53,846 nt of DNA from a virus. Below, piece after piece: positions 29,604-38,456 of the stretch. How positions within the stretch are numbered: the first letter of the stretch is position 1; each line of letters begins with the position of its first letter. The notes beneath the pieces are model-generated. The model saw only the letters and a list, made by a program, of their open reading frames with translations, had not been told where the DNA came from and did no database searches. Position numbers and translations under genes: made by a program. The stretch covers positions 1-53,846 of IMG/VR virus record IMGVR_UViG_3300025112_000016. The stretch is one strand, 5' to 3'.

Positions 29604-31831
29604 ATATTCCTTTGATAGCAATTTCTGGTCGCAATTCTTTCAATCGACAGACACGCAAACAGAATGTAATCATATGGGGAAGAGGGAGAGATAAAATAAT
29701 AGTTCCCTCTCCTCGTGAACATTATTATTATGTAAGGGGTGATGGTGGACTTTATAATGTTCTAGGTAGGAATAAAAAAATTCCATTCAAGAAACATCTT
29801 GTAGAGAATGCAAGTGAACTCAATCCAGATTTAATTGGACCTACTGCTAAGATAGATGGGGTAATTAATAATGAATTGGAACGAATATGCATAGAACATC
29901 CCGACTTTTTTACTGGTTTTGCAGGAGCAGAACCATCTTCTTTGGGGTTTGACCTTGAAGTTCATTCATCCGATGGTTCTTTTCCTAAGGGTGAAAAGCA
30001 CCCTATCGTAGCTATAGGTGTAGTAACAGGAGCTGGAGACCGCAGGGTTTTCACGTGGGACGGGGAAAGTGATAAGGAAGCCATTTTAAAATTCTTAGAT
30101 TTCATAAAAGAATATGACCCTGATATTCTTTACGGTTATAATGTTATTGGATATGATTTCCCTCAGCTTTTTGCACGTGCTAAGGTAAATGGAATTCAAT
30201 TAAAGCCATACCTTAACCGCGAAAACAATGCTACGTTTGGGTGGGAATCAGATTTTTCCTACCATAAGCGAGCAAAGCTTCAAGCGTGGGGACGTATAAT
30301 AGTAGACGTTTATAATTTTGTAGGTCGTGACTATGCATTGTCAGGCCAAAGTAAAAGTCTTAAAAATGTCTCCAGATTTTATGGATTAAATCCTATTGAA
30401 TTAAACTTTGCAGCTAAAGATATACTTCAATACTCCGAAGAGGAAATAGAAGAATATGTTTTGAGTGACTGCGACTGTACCAAATTTTTATTTAATCACT
30501 ACTTTCCTCAACATAAGTTTATCGCTGAATTTCTAAGAGTCCCTCTTGAAATGTATATTAACGGTCCAGATAACTTTATTACTAAAATACTTCAGGGGAG
30601 GGCTCTATATAAACAAAAGATATTAACATTAGATAAAAACATTGACCGTCATCCAGATATAAAAAGTTTTCAGGCAGCACATATTAAACTATATAGACCT
30701 GGATTTCATCCACGAAACATAAAGATAGATTTTAAATCGATGTATCCCAGTATTGCTATGGCATTAAATCTAGGACCCGATACCACGCGTATCATAGGAT
30801 ATGAAAATTACAATATAAATGAATTTGGTTGTACCACTACCCCTAACTCGATGTTACTTACTATCCCCGATAATGTATTGAACAAGAATGTAATAATTAA
30901 AGTAGACCAAAGCCATAAGTCTTGTCTTTATCAAATGTCTAAAGAATTTAAAGACCTGAGGGAACCATTTAAACATCAGGATAGTCACGAATCTAAGAGT
31001 AAATCCAATGCCTTAAAAATTATGGTCAATACATTTTATGGTGCTAACACTAATCTCTATATGACATACGGGGATATCTCAGTAGGCGTAGCCATTACAG
31101 GAATTGCACGGTGGTTGATAATGGGAGCCAAGTCATTAATACAAAAACGATATGGAGACAATACAGTGGTCTATATACACACTGATGGTGTTAATTTATC
31201 TATGGATGTGGACATTGAATGGGTCAATAACGAATTACAGAAAGCGATGGGTATCGTCTTTCCCTTGTCTGAATCAGAATGGATAGAAGTAGAGAAGGAA
31301 GAATTTAAAGAAGGATACTGGCTCCAGATTGGCAATTATGTATTAAGAAATCTCGACGGTACACTAACACGGCACGGAAGTACATTCAAATCCAAAAGTC
31401 GTTCAATGTTCTATAAAAAGATAATTGATGAAATCATCGAAGCAGCAATGAGCAAGAGTGTAGATAAACAATTTATGGATAATATATATAATCTGGATAG
31501 GTATGAGCTTAGTGATTTTAAACAACAGCGGACAATGAATCAAAAACTCAGCGAATACAAGTCTGAAAACGACCTCGTGGTACAGCTAGCGAGGGATGCT
31601 GCTAAAATAGGAATGGAGGTGGGTCCCGGTACTACTTTTATGTATTATAAGACGATGGATGGGTATCATTTGGAACAATTTGTCAAATCTAAGGACGACA
31701 TAGATATTAAATACCACTGGAACATCGTCACTTCACTGATGAAGAAATTCAGCCTTGAACGATGGGTCAAAAAGAAAGTTCCAATAACGGTTCTTGATAA
31801 GAATCAACAGAGTTTGATGGAGTTTGTATGA
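29600..31831 (+). CDS. polB: Family B DNA polymerase with proofreading domain
   Basis: 743 residues, the size of archaeal PolB. Exonuclease motifs: GFDLEV (Asp118, Glu120), YNVIGYDF (Asp186) and YVLSDCD (Asp290). Polymerase motif A DFKSMYPSI (Asp377), motif B NALKIMVNTFYG (Lys473, Tyr480), motif C YIHTDG (His527, Asp529). Archaeal enzymes normally read YIDTDG, so the first Asp of motif C is His here; the second, catalytic Asp remains. No intein seen. Likely the replicative polymerase, in an operon with ATPase, aIF1A and nuclease. Confidence 0.97.
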   Translation: MNIPLIAISGRNSFNRQTRKQNVIIWGRGRDKIIVPSPREHYYYVRGDGGLYNVLGRNKKIPFKKHLVENASELNPDLIGPTAKIDGVINNELERICIEHPDFFTGFAGAEPSSLGFDLEVHSSDGSFPKGEKHPIVAIGVVTGAGDRRVFTWDGESDKEAILKFLDFIKEYDPDILYGYNVIGYDFPQLFARAKVNGIQLKPYLNRENNATFGWESDFSYHKRAKLQAWGRIIVDVYNFVGRDYALSGQSKSLKNVSRFYGLNPIELNFAAKDILQYSEEEIEEYVLSDCDCTKFLFNHYFPQHKFIAEFLRVPLEMYINGPDNFITKILQGRALYKQKILTLDKNIDRHPDIKSFQAAHIKLYRPGFHPRNIKIDFKSMYPSIAMALNLGPDTTRIIGYENYNINEFGCTTTPNSMLLTIPDNVLNKNVIIKVDQSHKSCLYQMSKEFKDLREPFKHQDSHESKSKSNALKIMVNTFYGANTNLYMTYGDISVGVAITGIARWLIMGAKSLIQKRYGDNTVVYIHTDGVNLSMDVDIEWVNNELQKAMGIVFPLSESEWIEVEKEEFKEGYWLQIGNYVLRNLDGTLTRHGSTFKSKSRSMFYKKIIDEIIEAAMSKSVDKQFMDNIYNLDRYELSDFKQQRTMNQKLSEYKSENDLVVQLARDAAKIGMEVGPGTTFMYYKTMDGYHLEQFVKSKDDIDIKYHWNIVTSLMKKFSLERWVKKKVPITVLDKNQQSLMEFV

Positions 31832-31971
31832 AGAAAGTAACTGCTAATAAAATATGTAAAGAATGCGGTACTCCAATGTTTCGCCGTGGAGTTGACGTAG
31901 ATTACGGAAAGATGCTAGAAGGATGGTCGTGCCCTAAATGTCACACAACAACGTGGGATGAGATAAAATGA
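31828..31971 (+). CDS. 47-residue zinc-ribbon protein
   Basis: MKKVTANKICKECGTPMF and SCPKCHTTTW, a classic ribbon. ATGA overlap with the polymerase stop, so made with the polymerase; could be an accessory subunit. Function unknown. Confidence 0.6.
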   Translation: MKKVTANKICKECGTPMFRRGVDVDYGKMLEGWSCPKCHTTTWDEIK

Positions 31972-32066
31972 CGGTAACCGAATGGCTATTATTCTTTGCA
32001 ATAATAGATGGTCCTCTATTAGGTTTATTATACTTGGTATGGAGGAAATTAAATGAAACTAAGTGA
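31968..32066 (+). CDS. 32-residue single-span membrane peptide
   Basis: MTVTEWLLFFAIIDGPLLGL and LLYLVW: almost wholly hydrophobic, then a basic end. ATGA overlap upstream. Likely membrane anchored. Confidence 0.4.
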   Translation: MTVTEWLLFFAIIDGPLLGLLYLVWRKLNETK

Positions 32067-32214
32067 ATATTTATATAATAAAATAATACTTGACCATTGG
32101 GAAGTAAAAGAAAAAGACATACGGAAATGGATATATGACTGGTATGTAGATGAATATGATAGACGACCTCCAATATGGTTGTTGGGGAAGAAGGGAAAGG
32201 ATGAGTTGGAATGA
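32053..32214 (+). CDS. Hypothetical 53-residue protein
   Basis: Start behind TATGGAGGAAATTAA. Aromatic and charged (WEVKEKDIRKWIYDWYVDEY), no Cys. Overlaps neighbours at both ends. No family recognised. Confidence 0.45.
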   Translation: MKLSEYLYNKIILDHWEVKEKDIRKWIYDWYVDEYDRRPPIWLLGKKGKDELE

Positions 32215-32275
32215 ATTTAGTTATGGATGGATACAAATATTTATGTTGCTTAGCATATGGGGTGTAGAATGGTGA
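32201..32275 (+). CDS. 24-residue hydrophobic micro-ORF
   Basis: MSWNEFSYGWIQIFMLLSIW: a short membrane-like peptide whose stop overlaps the start of the nuclease gene. Could be only a coupling element. Confidence 0.3.
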   Translation: MSWNEFSYGWIQIFMLLSIWGVEW

Positions 32276-32688
32276 ATATCAATAAAGATTTAGAATGGGG
32301 TTTAAAAAGAGAACAATATACAATGAAGTTTGTTTCTAAAGAATTGAGCGACCACGGAAAATTCAAGAAGTTAGAAAAGTATGACAGTTTTGATTACTGT
32401 GCGTGGCAAGAAGACAAGTGCTGTTTCATAGAAATCAAGTCACGACGTATTGGATATGAAGATTATGAAGAAACAATTGTTCCGGCTAGCAAAATCCGAA
32501 AAGCATTGAAACTTATCGGGTTGGGACATAAAGCATTCATTGCTCTCAATTTTACGGATGGTATATATCTATTGAATTTATGCAATGCAAGGATGCACTT
32601 TGGATACAACGCTCGAACTGATAGAGGAGCGCTAGAGCTAAATCACTATGCTTTTATTCCACTTAATCAATTTAAGAAACTAGCATAG
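32269..32688 (+). CDS. Small PD-(D/E)XK nuclease
   Basis: 139 residues from MVNINKDLEWG. KYDSFDYCAWQ then CCFIEIKSRRIG supply the D and E-x-K of the nuclease core, followed by SKIRKALKLIGLGHKAF. Resembles short virus-encoded PD-(D/E)XK nucleases of unknown detailed role. Closes the PolB operon; a promoter follows at once. Confidence 0.7.
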   Translation: MVNINKDLEWGLKREQYTMKFVSKELSDHGKFKKLEKYDSFDYCAWQEDKCCFIEIKSRRIGYEDYEETIVPASKIRKALKLIGLGHKAFIALNFTDGIYLLNLCNARMHFGYNARTDRGALELNHYAFIPLNQFKKLA

Positions 32689-32690
32689 AC

Positions 32691-32698
32691 TTTATATA
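32691..32698 (+). promoter_or_regulatory. TATA box before glycan/primase operon
   Basis: GACTTTATATATC, TTTATATA. Transcription expected near 32723 with a short leader and GCAGGTGAAAGAA before ATG at 32751. Confidence 0.7.
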
Positions 32699-32750
32699 TC
32701 TACTTTGGTTATGTTTATATCAACACATTTAAAATGTGCAGGTGAAAGAA

Positions 32751-32987
32751 ATGACTGAAGAAAAAATGTCGGACCATATGCTCTCATTAATTCTGTCTAC
32801 GATTGATAGAACACGAGAATGCAAGATTGTGTGGAGCGAAGGAGATAAGGAAAAGGTTGGAAGAGGCAAAATTAAAGCAGACGATGATAATTTTGTTTTC
32901 TTAGTAGGTGAACGAGGGAAAGTTATAGTAAATAAAGTCAACATCATTGCAATAAAGCAAGCTGGTGACGATGTAAAGAACGAATAA
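32751..32987 (+). CDS. Small beta-barrel protein (possible Sm/SH3-like fold)
   Basis: 78 residues. Helix (MLSLILSTIDRTR), then five short strands (CKIVWSEG; KVGRGKIKADDDNFVFLVGE; GKVIVNKVNIIAIKQ), the order of Sm-like barrels. RNA binding is possible, but this is pattern inference. First gene of the operon beginning at 32691. Confidence 0.5.
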   Translation: MTEEKMSDHMLSLILSTIDRTRECKIVWSEGDKEKVGRGKIKADDDNFVFLVGERGKVIVNKVNIIAIKQAGDDVKNE

Positions 32988-32997
32988 GAGGTATGAA

Positions 32998-34386
32998 ATG
33001 AGAATAATGATGCTGTCAGATAGCCCGTGGGCACCCACAGGGTTTGGTACGAACACCCGCTGTATAGCGGCCATTTTTGCTCAAGAAGGGCACACAGTAG
33101 GATATGCAGGATGTCAAAACCCCAAGCACGACCCTGATTATAAAATAAATTGGCCTTTGGGCAGTAAGAATCTGGTCAATATAGAATTGCTTCCTCTATT
33201 ACATCCCGGTGAAGAAAAGTTTGGTGAAAAATCTTTCCCCCAATGGTGCGAACAATTTAAACCCGATTTGATTTTTACCCATTTAGATATTCAAATGTTC
33301 AAGTATGTAACAGATGCCAAGAAACCCACAGGTGTTAATTTACCAACTATCAGTGAAGAAGGTAAACCTCTCACTCGAGCAGAATTCCAGAAGCTTTCTA
33401 AACAAGCTTATAAAATGACACGGAAAGATAGATATAAGGTCGGTTCCATTATTCCTATAGATGGACAACCTTCAATCCCCAACTGGCTCCATACATTAGA
33501 ACAGGTAGATTATCCTGTTGCTATGTCATACTACGGACAGACAGTTATGGATGCTGATTTCGATGGTTATGGAAAGAAGACCACAGTTATTTCTCACGGA
33601 GTAGATACGGAATTCTTTAAACCTAAAGATATTCAAAAACCAGACCCTGATTGTTTTATTGTAGGATGTGTAGCACGCAATCAACACCGTAAGAATATTC
33701 CTAGACTGATGAGGTCTTTCAAGATATTTGTAGAAAGGAATAAACTCACACCGGATGACGCCAAATTAATGCTTCATATGGATTGGATAGACCATATGGG
33801 ATGGAATATTGAATATATGTCTAGTGAGCACGTATACGATATAAAAGATTATATGATTCCTCCTACTATGGGTAATCTTGAGAAGGGACAGAACCCTGAT
33901 GATGCAGGGATGGTAGATATATACAATCTGTTTGATGTTCACGCCCTTCCAACAGGTGGCGAAGGGTTTGGTATTCCCACAGTAGAAGCAATGTCTTGTG
34001 GAATTCCTAACATCATCTGTGATTATACTACAAGTTATGAAATCGTAGGAGCAAAGGTTCCCGAATGTCCTCCTGATAAATTATTACCCCACGGTAGAGA
34101 TGGAGGAACAGAAAACATAATTGGAGATAGGGGAATCCTAGTACCCTATAAAGATTTGATGTGGGACACTCCCATCAGAGCAGCTCCAATGCGAGCTCTT
34201 TGGGATGAAGTATTAGGAGCTGACGCCATAGAATATTATTATAAGAACCGTCAAGTCCTCAAAAAGCACGGTAAGAATGCTCGTAAATATGCTCAGAAAT
34301 ACTATGATTGGAATAATGCAATAGCTCCCAAATGGAAAGAGTGGATAAAGAAAGTAAAGGTAAATCCTGTGCCGGTGAATCGATGA
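32998..34386 (+). CDS. Glycosyltransferase, GT4-like (GT-B fold)
   Basis: 462 residues. SPWAPTGFGTNTRCIA is the N-terminal donor loop; VGCVARNQHRKNIPRLMRSF starts the C-terminal Rossmann domain; GEGFGIPTVEAMSCGIP (about 321-337) is the E-x7-E nucleotide-sugar motif. Expected to add a sugar to an acceptor in the cytoplasm. Ribosome site AGAGGTATGAA. ATGA overlap with the HAD-like gene. Confidence 0.85.
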   Translation: MRIMMLSDSPWAPTGFGTNTRCIAAIFAQEGHTVGYAGCQNPKHDPDYKINWPLGSKNLVNIELLPLLHPGEEKFGEKSFPQWCEQFKPDLIFTHLDIQMFKYVTDAKKPTGVNLPTISEEGKPLTRAEFQKLSKQAYKMTRKDRYKVGSIIPIDGQPSIPNWLHTLEQVDYPVAMSYYGQTVMDADFDGYGKKTTVISHGVDTEFFKPKDIQKPDPDCFIVGCVARNQHRKNIPRLMRSFKIFVERNKLTPDDAKLMLHMDWIDHMGWNIEYMSSEHVYDIKDYMIPPTMGNLEKGQNPDDAGMVDIYNLFDVHALPTGGEGFGIPTVEAMSCGIPNIICDYTTSYEIVGAKVPECPPDKLLPHGRDGGTENIIGDRGILVPYKDLMWDTPIRAAPMRALWDEVLGADAIEYYYKNRQVLKKHGKNARKYAQKYYDWNNAIAPKWKEWIKKVKVNPVPVNR

Positions 34387-34742
34387 ACATAGTCTTTGAA
34401 TTAGAACACGTCATCTGTTCTCCTCACGCTGATTTCAATCTATGCCGACCACTTGCTAATGTAACAGAATTTATGCTATGGCTCAAGAAAGAAGGTCATT
34501 ATATTACTATCTGGACCCGTCGTTGTAATGAATTGGAAGTAAAAATGAAGACAGAATCGTGGTTAAAGATAAATCAAATTCCCTATGATAGGTTGATATT
34601 TGATAGACCACGCACTCCTGTATTTGTAGATGAAACACCCGCCAATTGCAAATATTTTGGGCATAGTGATGATGTTTATATCATTGCAGGTCTTTTTGAA
34701 GAATGGAAGAAGGAAATAACTGCAGAGGAAAAAGAATGTTAG
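34383..34742 (+). CDS. HAD-superfamily-like protein, nucleophile changed
   Basis: 119 residues. Layout fits small HAD sugar phosphatases of phages and capsule loci: motif I FELEHVIC where D-x-D is normal, motif II TIWTRR, then RLIFDRPRTPVFVDE for the acidic motif. Both motif-I Asp are Glu, so ordinary phosphatase chemistry would be impaired. It may be a binding or regulatory relic, or use altered chemistry. Confidence 0.65.
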   Translation: MNIVFELEHVICSPHADFNLCRPLANVTEFMLWLKKEGHYITIWTRRCNELEVKMKTESWLKINQIPYDRLIFDRPRTPVFVDETPANCKYFGHSDDVYIIAGLFEEWKKEITAEEKEC

Positions 34743-35065
34743 GTGAAAACGGCCCTCTATATAAAGTGAAATGGTTAGATGCTGTCAATGAACGAGGGCA
34801 AAATAAAATAAATCTCAAAGACCCAAGTGAACACTTATCATATTGTGAAACAATAGGAGAAGTAGTCGCACAGGATGAAAGAGCAATTATTGTTGTATAT
34901 CATTACACTGACTGTGATGGCGTAGATTTTATATGCATCCCCACATCGTGGGTTGTTGAAATGGAGGAATTGGAATGTTTAGAGAATTTGGAATCCCAGC
35001 TCGAATCGAAAGGGTCGAAACGACTCAAAGACTTGAAGAGCTCCGGGAAAAACACGCTAATGTAA
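34736..35065 (+). CDS. Hypothetical 109-residue protein
   Basis: Beta-rich (YKVKWLDAVNERGQ; AIIVVYHYTDCDGVDFI; IPTSWVVEM) with a charged helical tail that overlaps the primase by 91 bases in another frame. The tail may be non-essential. No family recognised. Confidence 0.5.
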   Translation: MLGENGPLYKVKWLDAVNERGQNKINLKDPSEHLSYCETIGEVVAQDERAIIVVYHYTDCDGVDFICIPTSWVVEMEELECLENLESQLESKGSKRLKDLKSSGKNTLM

Positions 35066-36051
35066 ACAACTGCTATGTTAGTGTGTATGCTTTTAATGAA
35101 GGTATAAACACTAAGACCGTTTACGATAGTGCAGTTATCACTACATTATGGTTTGATTTTGACCATAATACTGACATCAGTAAATGTTTGAAGGATGTTA
35201 GAAAATTATATCGTCGATACTGTATGCCACGCAATATAATTCCTCGTATCTTTTTCACGGGAGGACGGGGCTTCCAGCTTAACATAGATTTTCCTTCTCC
35301 TATTGACTTACCTTTTGAATTGAAACGCAAATCCATCAGGGACTACCTTATGTTTTTAAAAAGGGAATATGTTTTAACTACATTGGATACACAGTGTATT
35401 AATAATAGCGTCAGTTGTATGAGGCGTATGTCTAACACCCCCTATTTAAACAAAAAGACTAAAGAACCTTCAGGTAAATACTGTATACAAATAGAAGTTG
35501 AAGAAATGTTGGATTGTTCTATGGACAAAATAATAGAATTATCTCAGTGGCCTCGCTCTGAACCCTTTGAATATCCCGGTCCTCATAATAGACAAGCTTT
35601 AATGTCCTTTCTATTCTTTGTCTGTGATGAACTAGAAATTCCTTATCGTTCTACCAATACCATAGAATATTTGTTATCTCAAATACATCAGCGTAAAAAT
35701 AAATTTAACAATGGGCATAATAATTCCGATAGTGTAGTAAATTATCTTCCCATACGGAAATGCATATCCAATCTTATCAATGATTCTATAGAAAAGAGCC
35801 ACTGTGGTCATATGGAAAATACTGCTATAGCAACAGAATTGATAAGTGCAGGTTGGAAGGACAATGACATTGCATTCGTCTTCCAATCTATATTCAATGA
35901 ACCCGGTGAAAAGTACGGCTGGTATAATGACGATGGTACGGCGGGATATCAGATTAACAATATTCGAGCGAAGGCTATAAATAGGTTTTCGAAGAATAGG
36001 TTATTGCAACTAAATGTTTGTCAACACAAGTATTGCGGTTGCGGAGGATAG
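34975..36051 (+). CDS. Archaeo-eukaryotic primase (AEP) with Cys-rich C-terminus
   Basis: 358 residues. WFDFDHN (Asp61, Asp63) is the catalytic D-x-D; FFTGGRGFQLNID (about 94-106) stands where AEPs have S-G-x-x-G-x-H, with Gln in place of His. A helical PriCT-like region follows (RQALMSFLFFVCDELEI), then KSHCGHMEN and a terminal CQHKYCGCGG, which could hold zinc or an iron-sulfur cluster as in PriL. Likely makes primers for PolB. Start ATG lies behind GGAGGAATTGGA. Confidence 0.8.
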   Translation: MFREFGIPARIERVETTQRLEELREKHANVNNCYVSVYAFNEGINTKTVYDSAVITTLWFDFDHNTDISKCLKDVRKLYRRYCMPRNIIPRIFFTGGRGFQLNIDFPSPIDLPFELKRKSIRDYLMFLKREYVLTTLDTQCINNSVSCMRRMSNTPYLNKKTKEPSGKYCIQIEVEEMLDCSMDKIIELSQWPRSEPFEYPGPHNRQALMSFLFFVCDELEIPYRSTNTIEYLLSQIHQRKNKFNNGHNNSDSVVNYLPIRKCISNLINDSIEKSHCGHMENTAIATELISAGWKDNDIAFVFQSIFNEPGEKYGWYNDDGTAGYQINNIRAKAINRFSKNRLLQLNVCQHKYCGCGG

Positions 36052-36053
36052 AA

Positions 36054-36287
36054 ATGTCTGAAAACATAGATGTGACTGAAATGTCGGAAAACCTTAATTG
36101 GTTAACAACGCAAAATAGGAACCTTCTAGCAAGGGTCCAGCAATTAGAGGCGATTTTAAATGCCGTCCAAAAGCAAAGCCCAGAATCGCTATCTTTTCTC
36201 CAAGAAGCCCCGATTAGCCCGGAAGTGGGCGAAGAAATACGGGAAGGGGAAGAACCTGCCAACGAAAGTGAAGAAGAAGAAGCTTAG
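36054..36287 (+). CDS. Coiled-coil protein with acidic tail
   Basis: 77 residues from MSENIDVTEM behind GCGGAGGATAGAA. Coiled coil (LTTQNRNLLARVQQLEAIL) then a Pro/Glu-rich acidic end. No enzyme motif. Confidence 0.55.
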   Translation: MSENIDVTEMSENLNWLTTQNRNLLARVQQLEAILNAVQKQSPESLSFLQEAPISPEVGEEIREGEEPANESEEEEA

Positions 36288-36308
36288 ATATAAAAAGAGG
36301 AAATAATT

Positions 36309-36431
36309 ATGGACAAAAAAAAGAAAGACAAAGAAGTTGCAGAAGAGGAAGTAGTTGAAGAAGTTGTAGAAGAAAAAAAGGTTGAGCAAAAAGTTGAACC
36401 TGTTGCTTCTGCTTCTAATGCTTATGAGTGA
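36309..36431 (+). CDS. 40-residue Lys/Glu/Val low-complexity peptide
   Basis: MDKKKKDKEVAEEEVVEEVV and a similar continuation. Low complexity, purine-rich DNA. Behind AGAGGAAATAATT. Might be a real charged peptide or a purine tract; both fit. Confidence 0.35.
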   Translation: MDKKKKDKEVAEEEVVEEVVEEKKVEQKVEPVASASNAYE

Positions 36432-36502
36432 TGGGTCTCCTCACTAGTAAATCTAAAAGATATCCTGTTTCTGGTAGTCGGGTACTAACTGATTACAAAT
36501 GA
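36431..36502 (+). CDS. 23-residue micro-ORF
   Basis: MGLLTSKSKRYPVSGSR..., basic; coupled to the previous stop (TGATG) and to the next start (ATGA). Confidence 0.3.
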   Translation: MGLLTSKSKRYPVSGSRVLTDYK

Positions 36503-37470
36503 AGAAAAGCTTCATCTTCGTGATGCAAAATTTATACCCTATCTTAGGGGGAGCAGAACAAAGTATTGTTACATTAATAACCCAATTAAGAAAGAGGGGT
36601 CATCCTGTAAGCCATATTTGTACTGGTAATTACAGTGAAGAACTTGTAAACACGATTGAGCACCACGATATAGTGGTTACTCAGCTCAATTGGGCCGCTG
36701 TAACTATAAACAAAGCAGAACAATTTGGCAAACCATCTGTTGTTTTTATTCGTTCATTGGAAAATGTATGTAGAAAGGTATATAATGACCCTGTATTCTT
36801 ATCTCAATGTGAACAAAAGTGTAAAAAATGTCCTCATAGAATCACAGGGTATGAAGAACACGGACGCGCATTAAGAAAAGCTTCTCTAATATTAGGTAAT
36901 TCCAAATGGACTTCCAAAATGTTTAAAGAAGAACACGGCTTACAAAGTGAATATATCTATCCCTTTATCGATTCAGAATATTATTCTAATATTGAACTAA
37001 AAGAAAGAAAATACATTGCGATGAATAAATTATCGTGGCCCGATGGAAGTGAAATCTTTTTAGATATAGCAGAAAGAATGCCTAGACAACAATTTAAGAT
37101 AGTAGGATACGAAGGAACTCATTCACAGCGTCCTCTTCCACGTAATGTTAAATTGACAGGGATGTGTAAAGATGCTCAGGAAATCTATGAAGATGTTAGT
37201 ATATGGCTTTATCCTAATTTGCACGGAACCTTTGGAAGGGTGGTAATAGAGGCTCAGCTAGCAGGTATTCCAGTTCTAGGCGCAGCTCGAGGGCCAGTGT
37301 TGGAAGACCAAATGACTCCATACACAGTGAAAGACTATAGAAATCCAGCTGCGTGGAAACGGGAAATATTAAATATAACCAGAGATAAGAAACAACCGAT
37401 GACAGATTTCTCCAATTTTGAAAGGGATGTTCAAATAGAAAAATTTATTCAATTAACAGAGGCGTTATAA
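36499..37470 (+). CDS. Glycosyltransferase, GT4-like
   Basis: 323 residues. LYPILGGAEQSIVTLITQLRK is the typical GT4 N-terminal loop. An unusual CEQKCKKC cluster at about 111-118 may bind metal. C-terminal HGTFGRVVIEAQLAGIPVL is the nucleotide-sugar E-x7-E region with the first acidic residue replaced (GTFGRVVIEA). Starts the glycan island proper. Confidence 0.8.
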   Translation: MKKSFIFVMQNLYPILGGAEQSIVTLITQLRKRGHPVSHICTGNYSEELVNTIEHHDIVVTQLNWAAVTINKAEQFGKPSVVFIRSLENVCRKVYNDPVFLSQCEQKCKKCPHRITGYEEHGRALRKASLILGNSKWTSKMFKEEHGLQSEYIYPFIDSEYYSNIELKERKYIAMNKLSWPDGSEIFLDIAERMPRQQFKIVGYEGTHSQRPLPRNVKLTGMCKDAQEIYEDVSIWLYPNLHGTFGRVVIEAQLAGIPVLGAARGPVLEDQMTPYTVKDYRNPAAWKREILNITRDKKQPMTDFSNFERDVQIEKFIQLTEAL

Positions 37471-38456
37471 TGAAGATAGCTTTTATTGGAAAATTTAAGA
37501 AGATATATGATGAAGAGGGCAAAGCTTTATCATTAGAAAAATTAGGGCACGAAGTTATCAGGTTTGATGAAAATTTATTTAACCAAGGTTTCCAAGCAGG
37601 TTGGAACAATAACACAGATTCTTTAATTTCTTATAAACCTGATGTTCTTATATACACCAAACTAAGAGTACCGGGTGCTTTGCAATTAGTAAAGAAAGCA
37701 AAAGAAAATAATATTTTAGCTGTGTCGTGGTTCCCTGATATGTGTAATGTGGGGCGATGGGAAAATACTGCCTTTAATATTAATTGGGATACAAAGGATA
37801 TTAGTCAATGCCCCTTAGCTAACTCTGATTTAGTTTTACTACCTGATGGTCTAAATCAAAAAGATTGGAGAAGTTTAGGTATCAATCAACACTGTGTTCG
37901 ACAAGGAATATATCACGAAGCGTGTTTCATCGGTGATAAGATAGAAAATTTCGACAAAGATATTATATTTATAGGAACTGTGAATAATGGATTTTATAAA
38001 CATCGCATTCCTTTAGTTAACTTCTTGGCAGAAAAATATAAAGATAAGTTCTTACATATCGGTGGTCAAAATCCATATGAAGTAAGAGACAAACAATTGA
38101 ACGATGTTATTAAATCATCAAAGATTGTGGTGGGGGACAGTGTATCTGTTCCATACTACTGGTCTAATAGAATTTATGAAACCGTAGGACGAGGGGGATT
38201 TTTTCTTCATCCCGATGTCAAGGGTATAGATAAAGAATATGAAGTAGGATATCACTTTGATATATATAAAAACCTAGAAGAGTTGGGTTCTAAGATAGAT
38301 TCTTATTTAAAGGATAGTAAGTTACGAAATAAAATATCCAAAGAAGGTATGAAACATACTCTTAAGAACCACACCCTCTTAAATAGAAGTAATCAAGTGG
38401 TAAATATAATCACCAAAGAATTAGAATCGAGGAGATGGTTTAATGGGAACGTCTGA
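37470..38456 (+). CDS. Glycosyltransferase, CgeB-like
   Basis: 328 residues: KIAFIGKFKKIYDEEGKAL, KPDVLIYTKLRVPGALQLV, WFPDMCNVGRWENTA, then FIGTVNNGFYKHRIPLV and RIYETVGRGGFFLHP. This is the layout of CgeB/DUF3880-type GT-B enzymes. One-base overlap upstream, 14-base overlap downstream. Confidence 0.75.
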   Translation: MKIAFIGKFKKIYDEEGKALSLEKLGHEVIRFDENLFNQGFQAGWNNNTDSLISYKPDVLIYTKLRVPGALQLVKKAKENNILAVSWFPDMCNVGRWENTAFNINWDTKDISQCPLANSDLVLLPDGLNQKDWRSLGINQHCVRQGIYHEACFIGDKIENFDKDIIFIGTVNNGFYKHRIPLVNFLAEKYKDKFLHIGGQNPYEVRDKQLNDVIKSSKIVVGDSVSVPYYWSNRIYETVGRGGFFLHPDVKGIDKEYEVGYHFDIYKNLEELGSKIDSYLKDSKLRNKISKEGMKHTLKNHTLLNRSNQVVNIITKELESRRWFNGNV

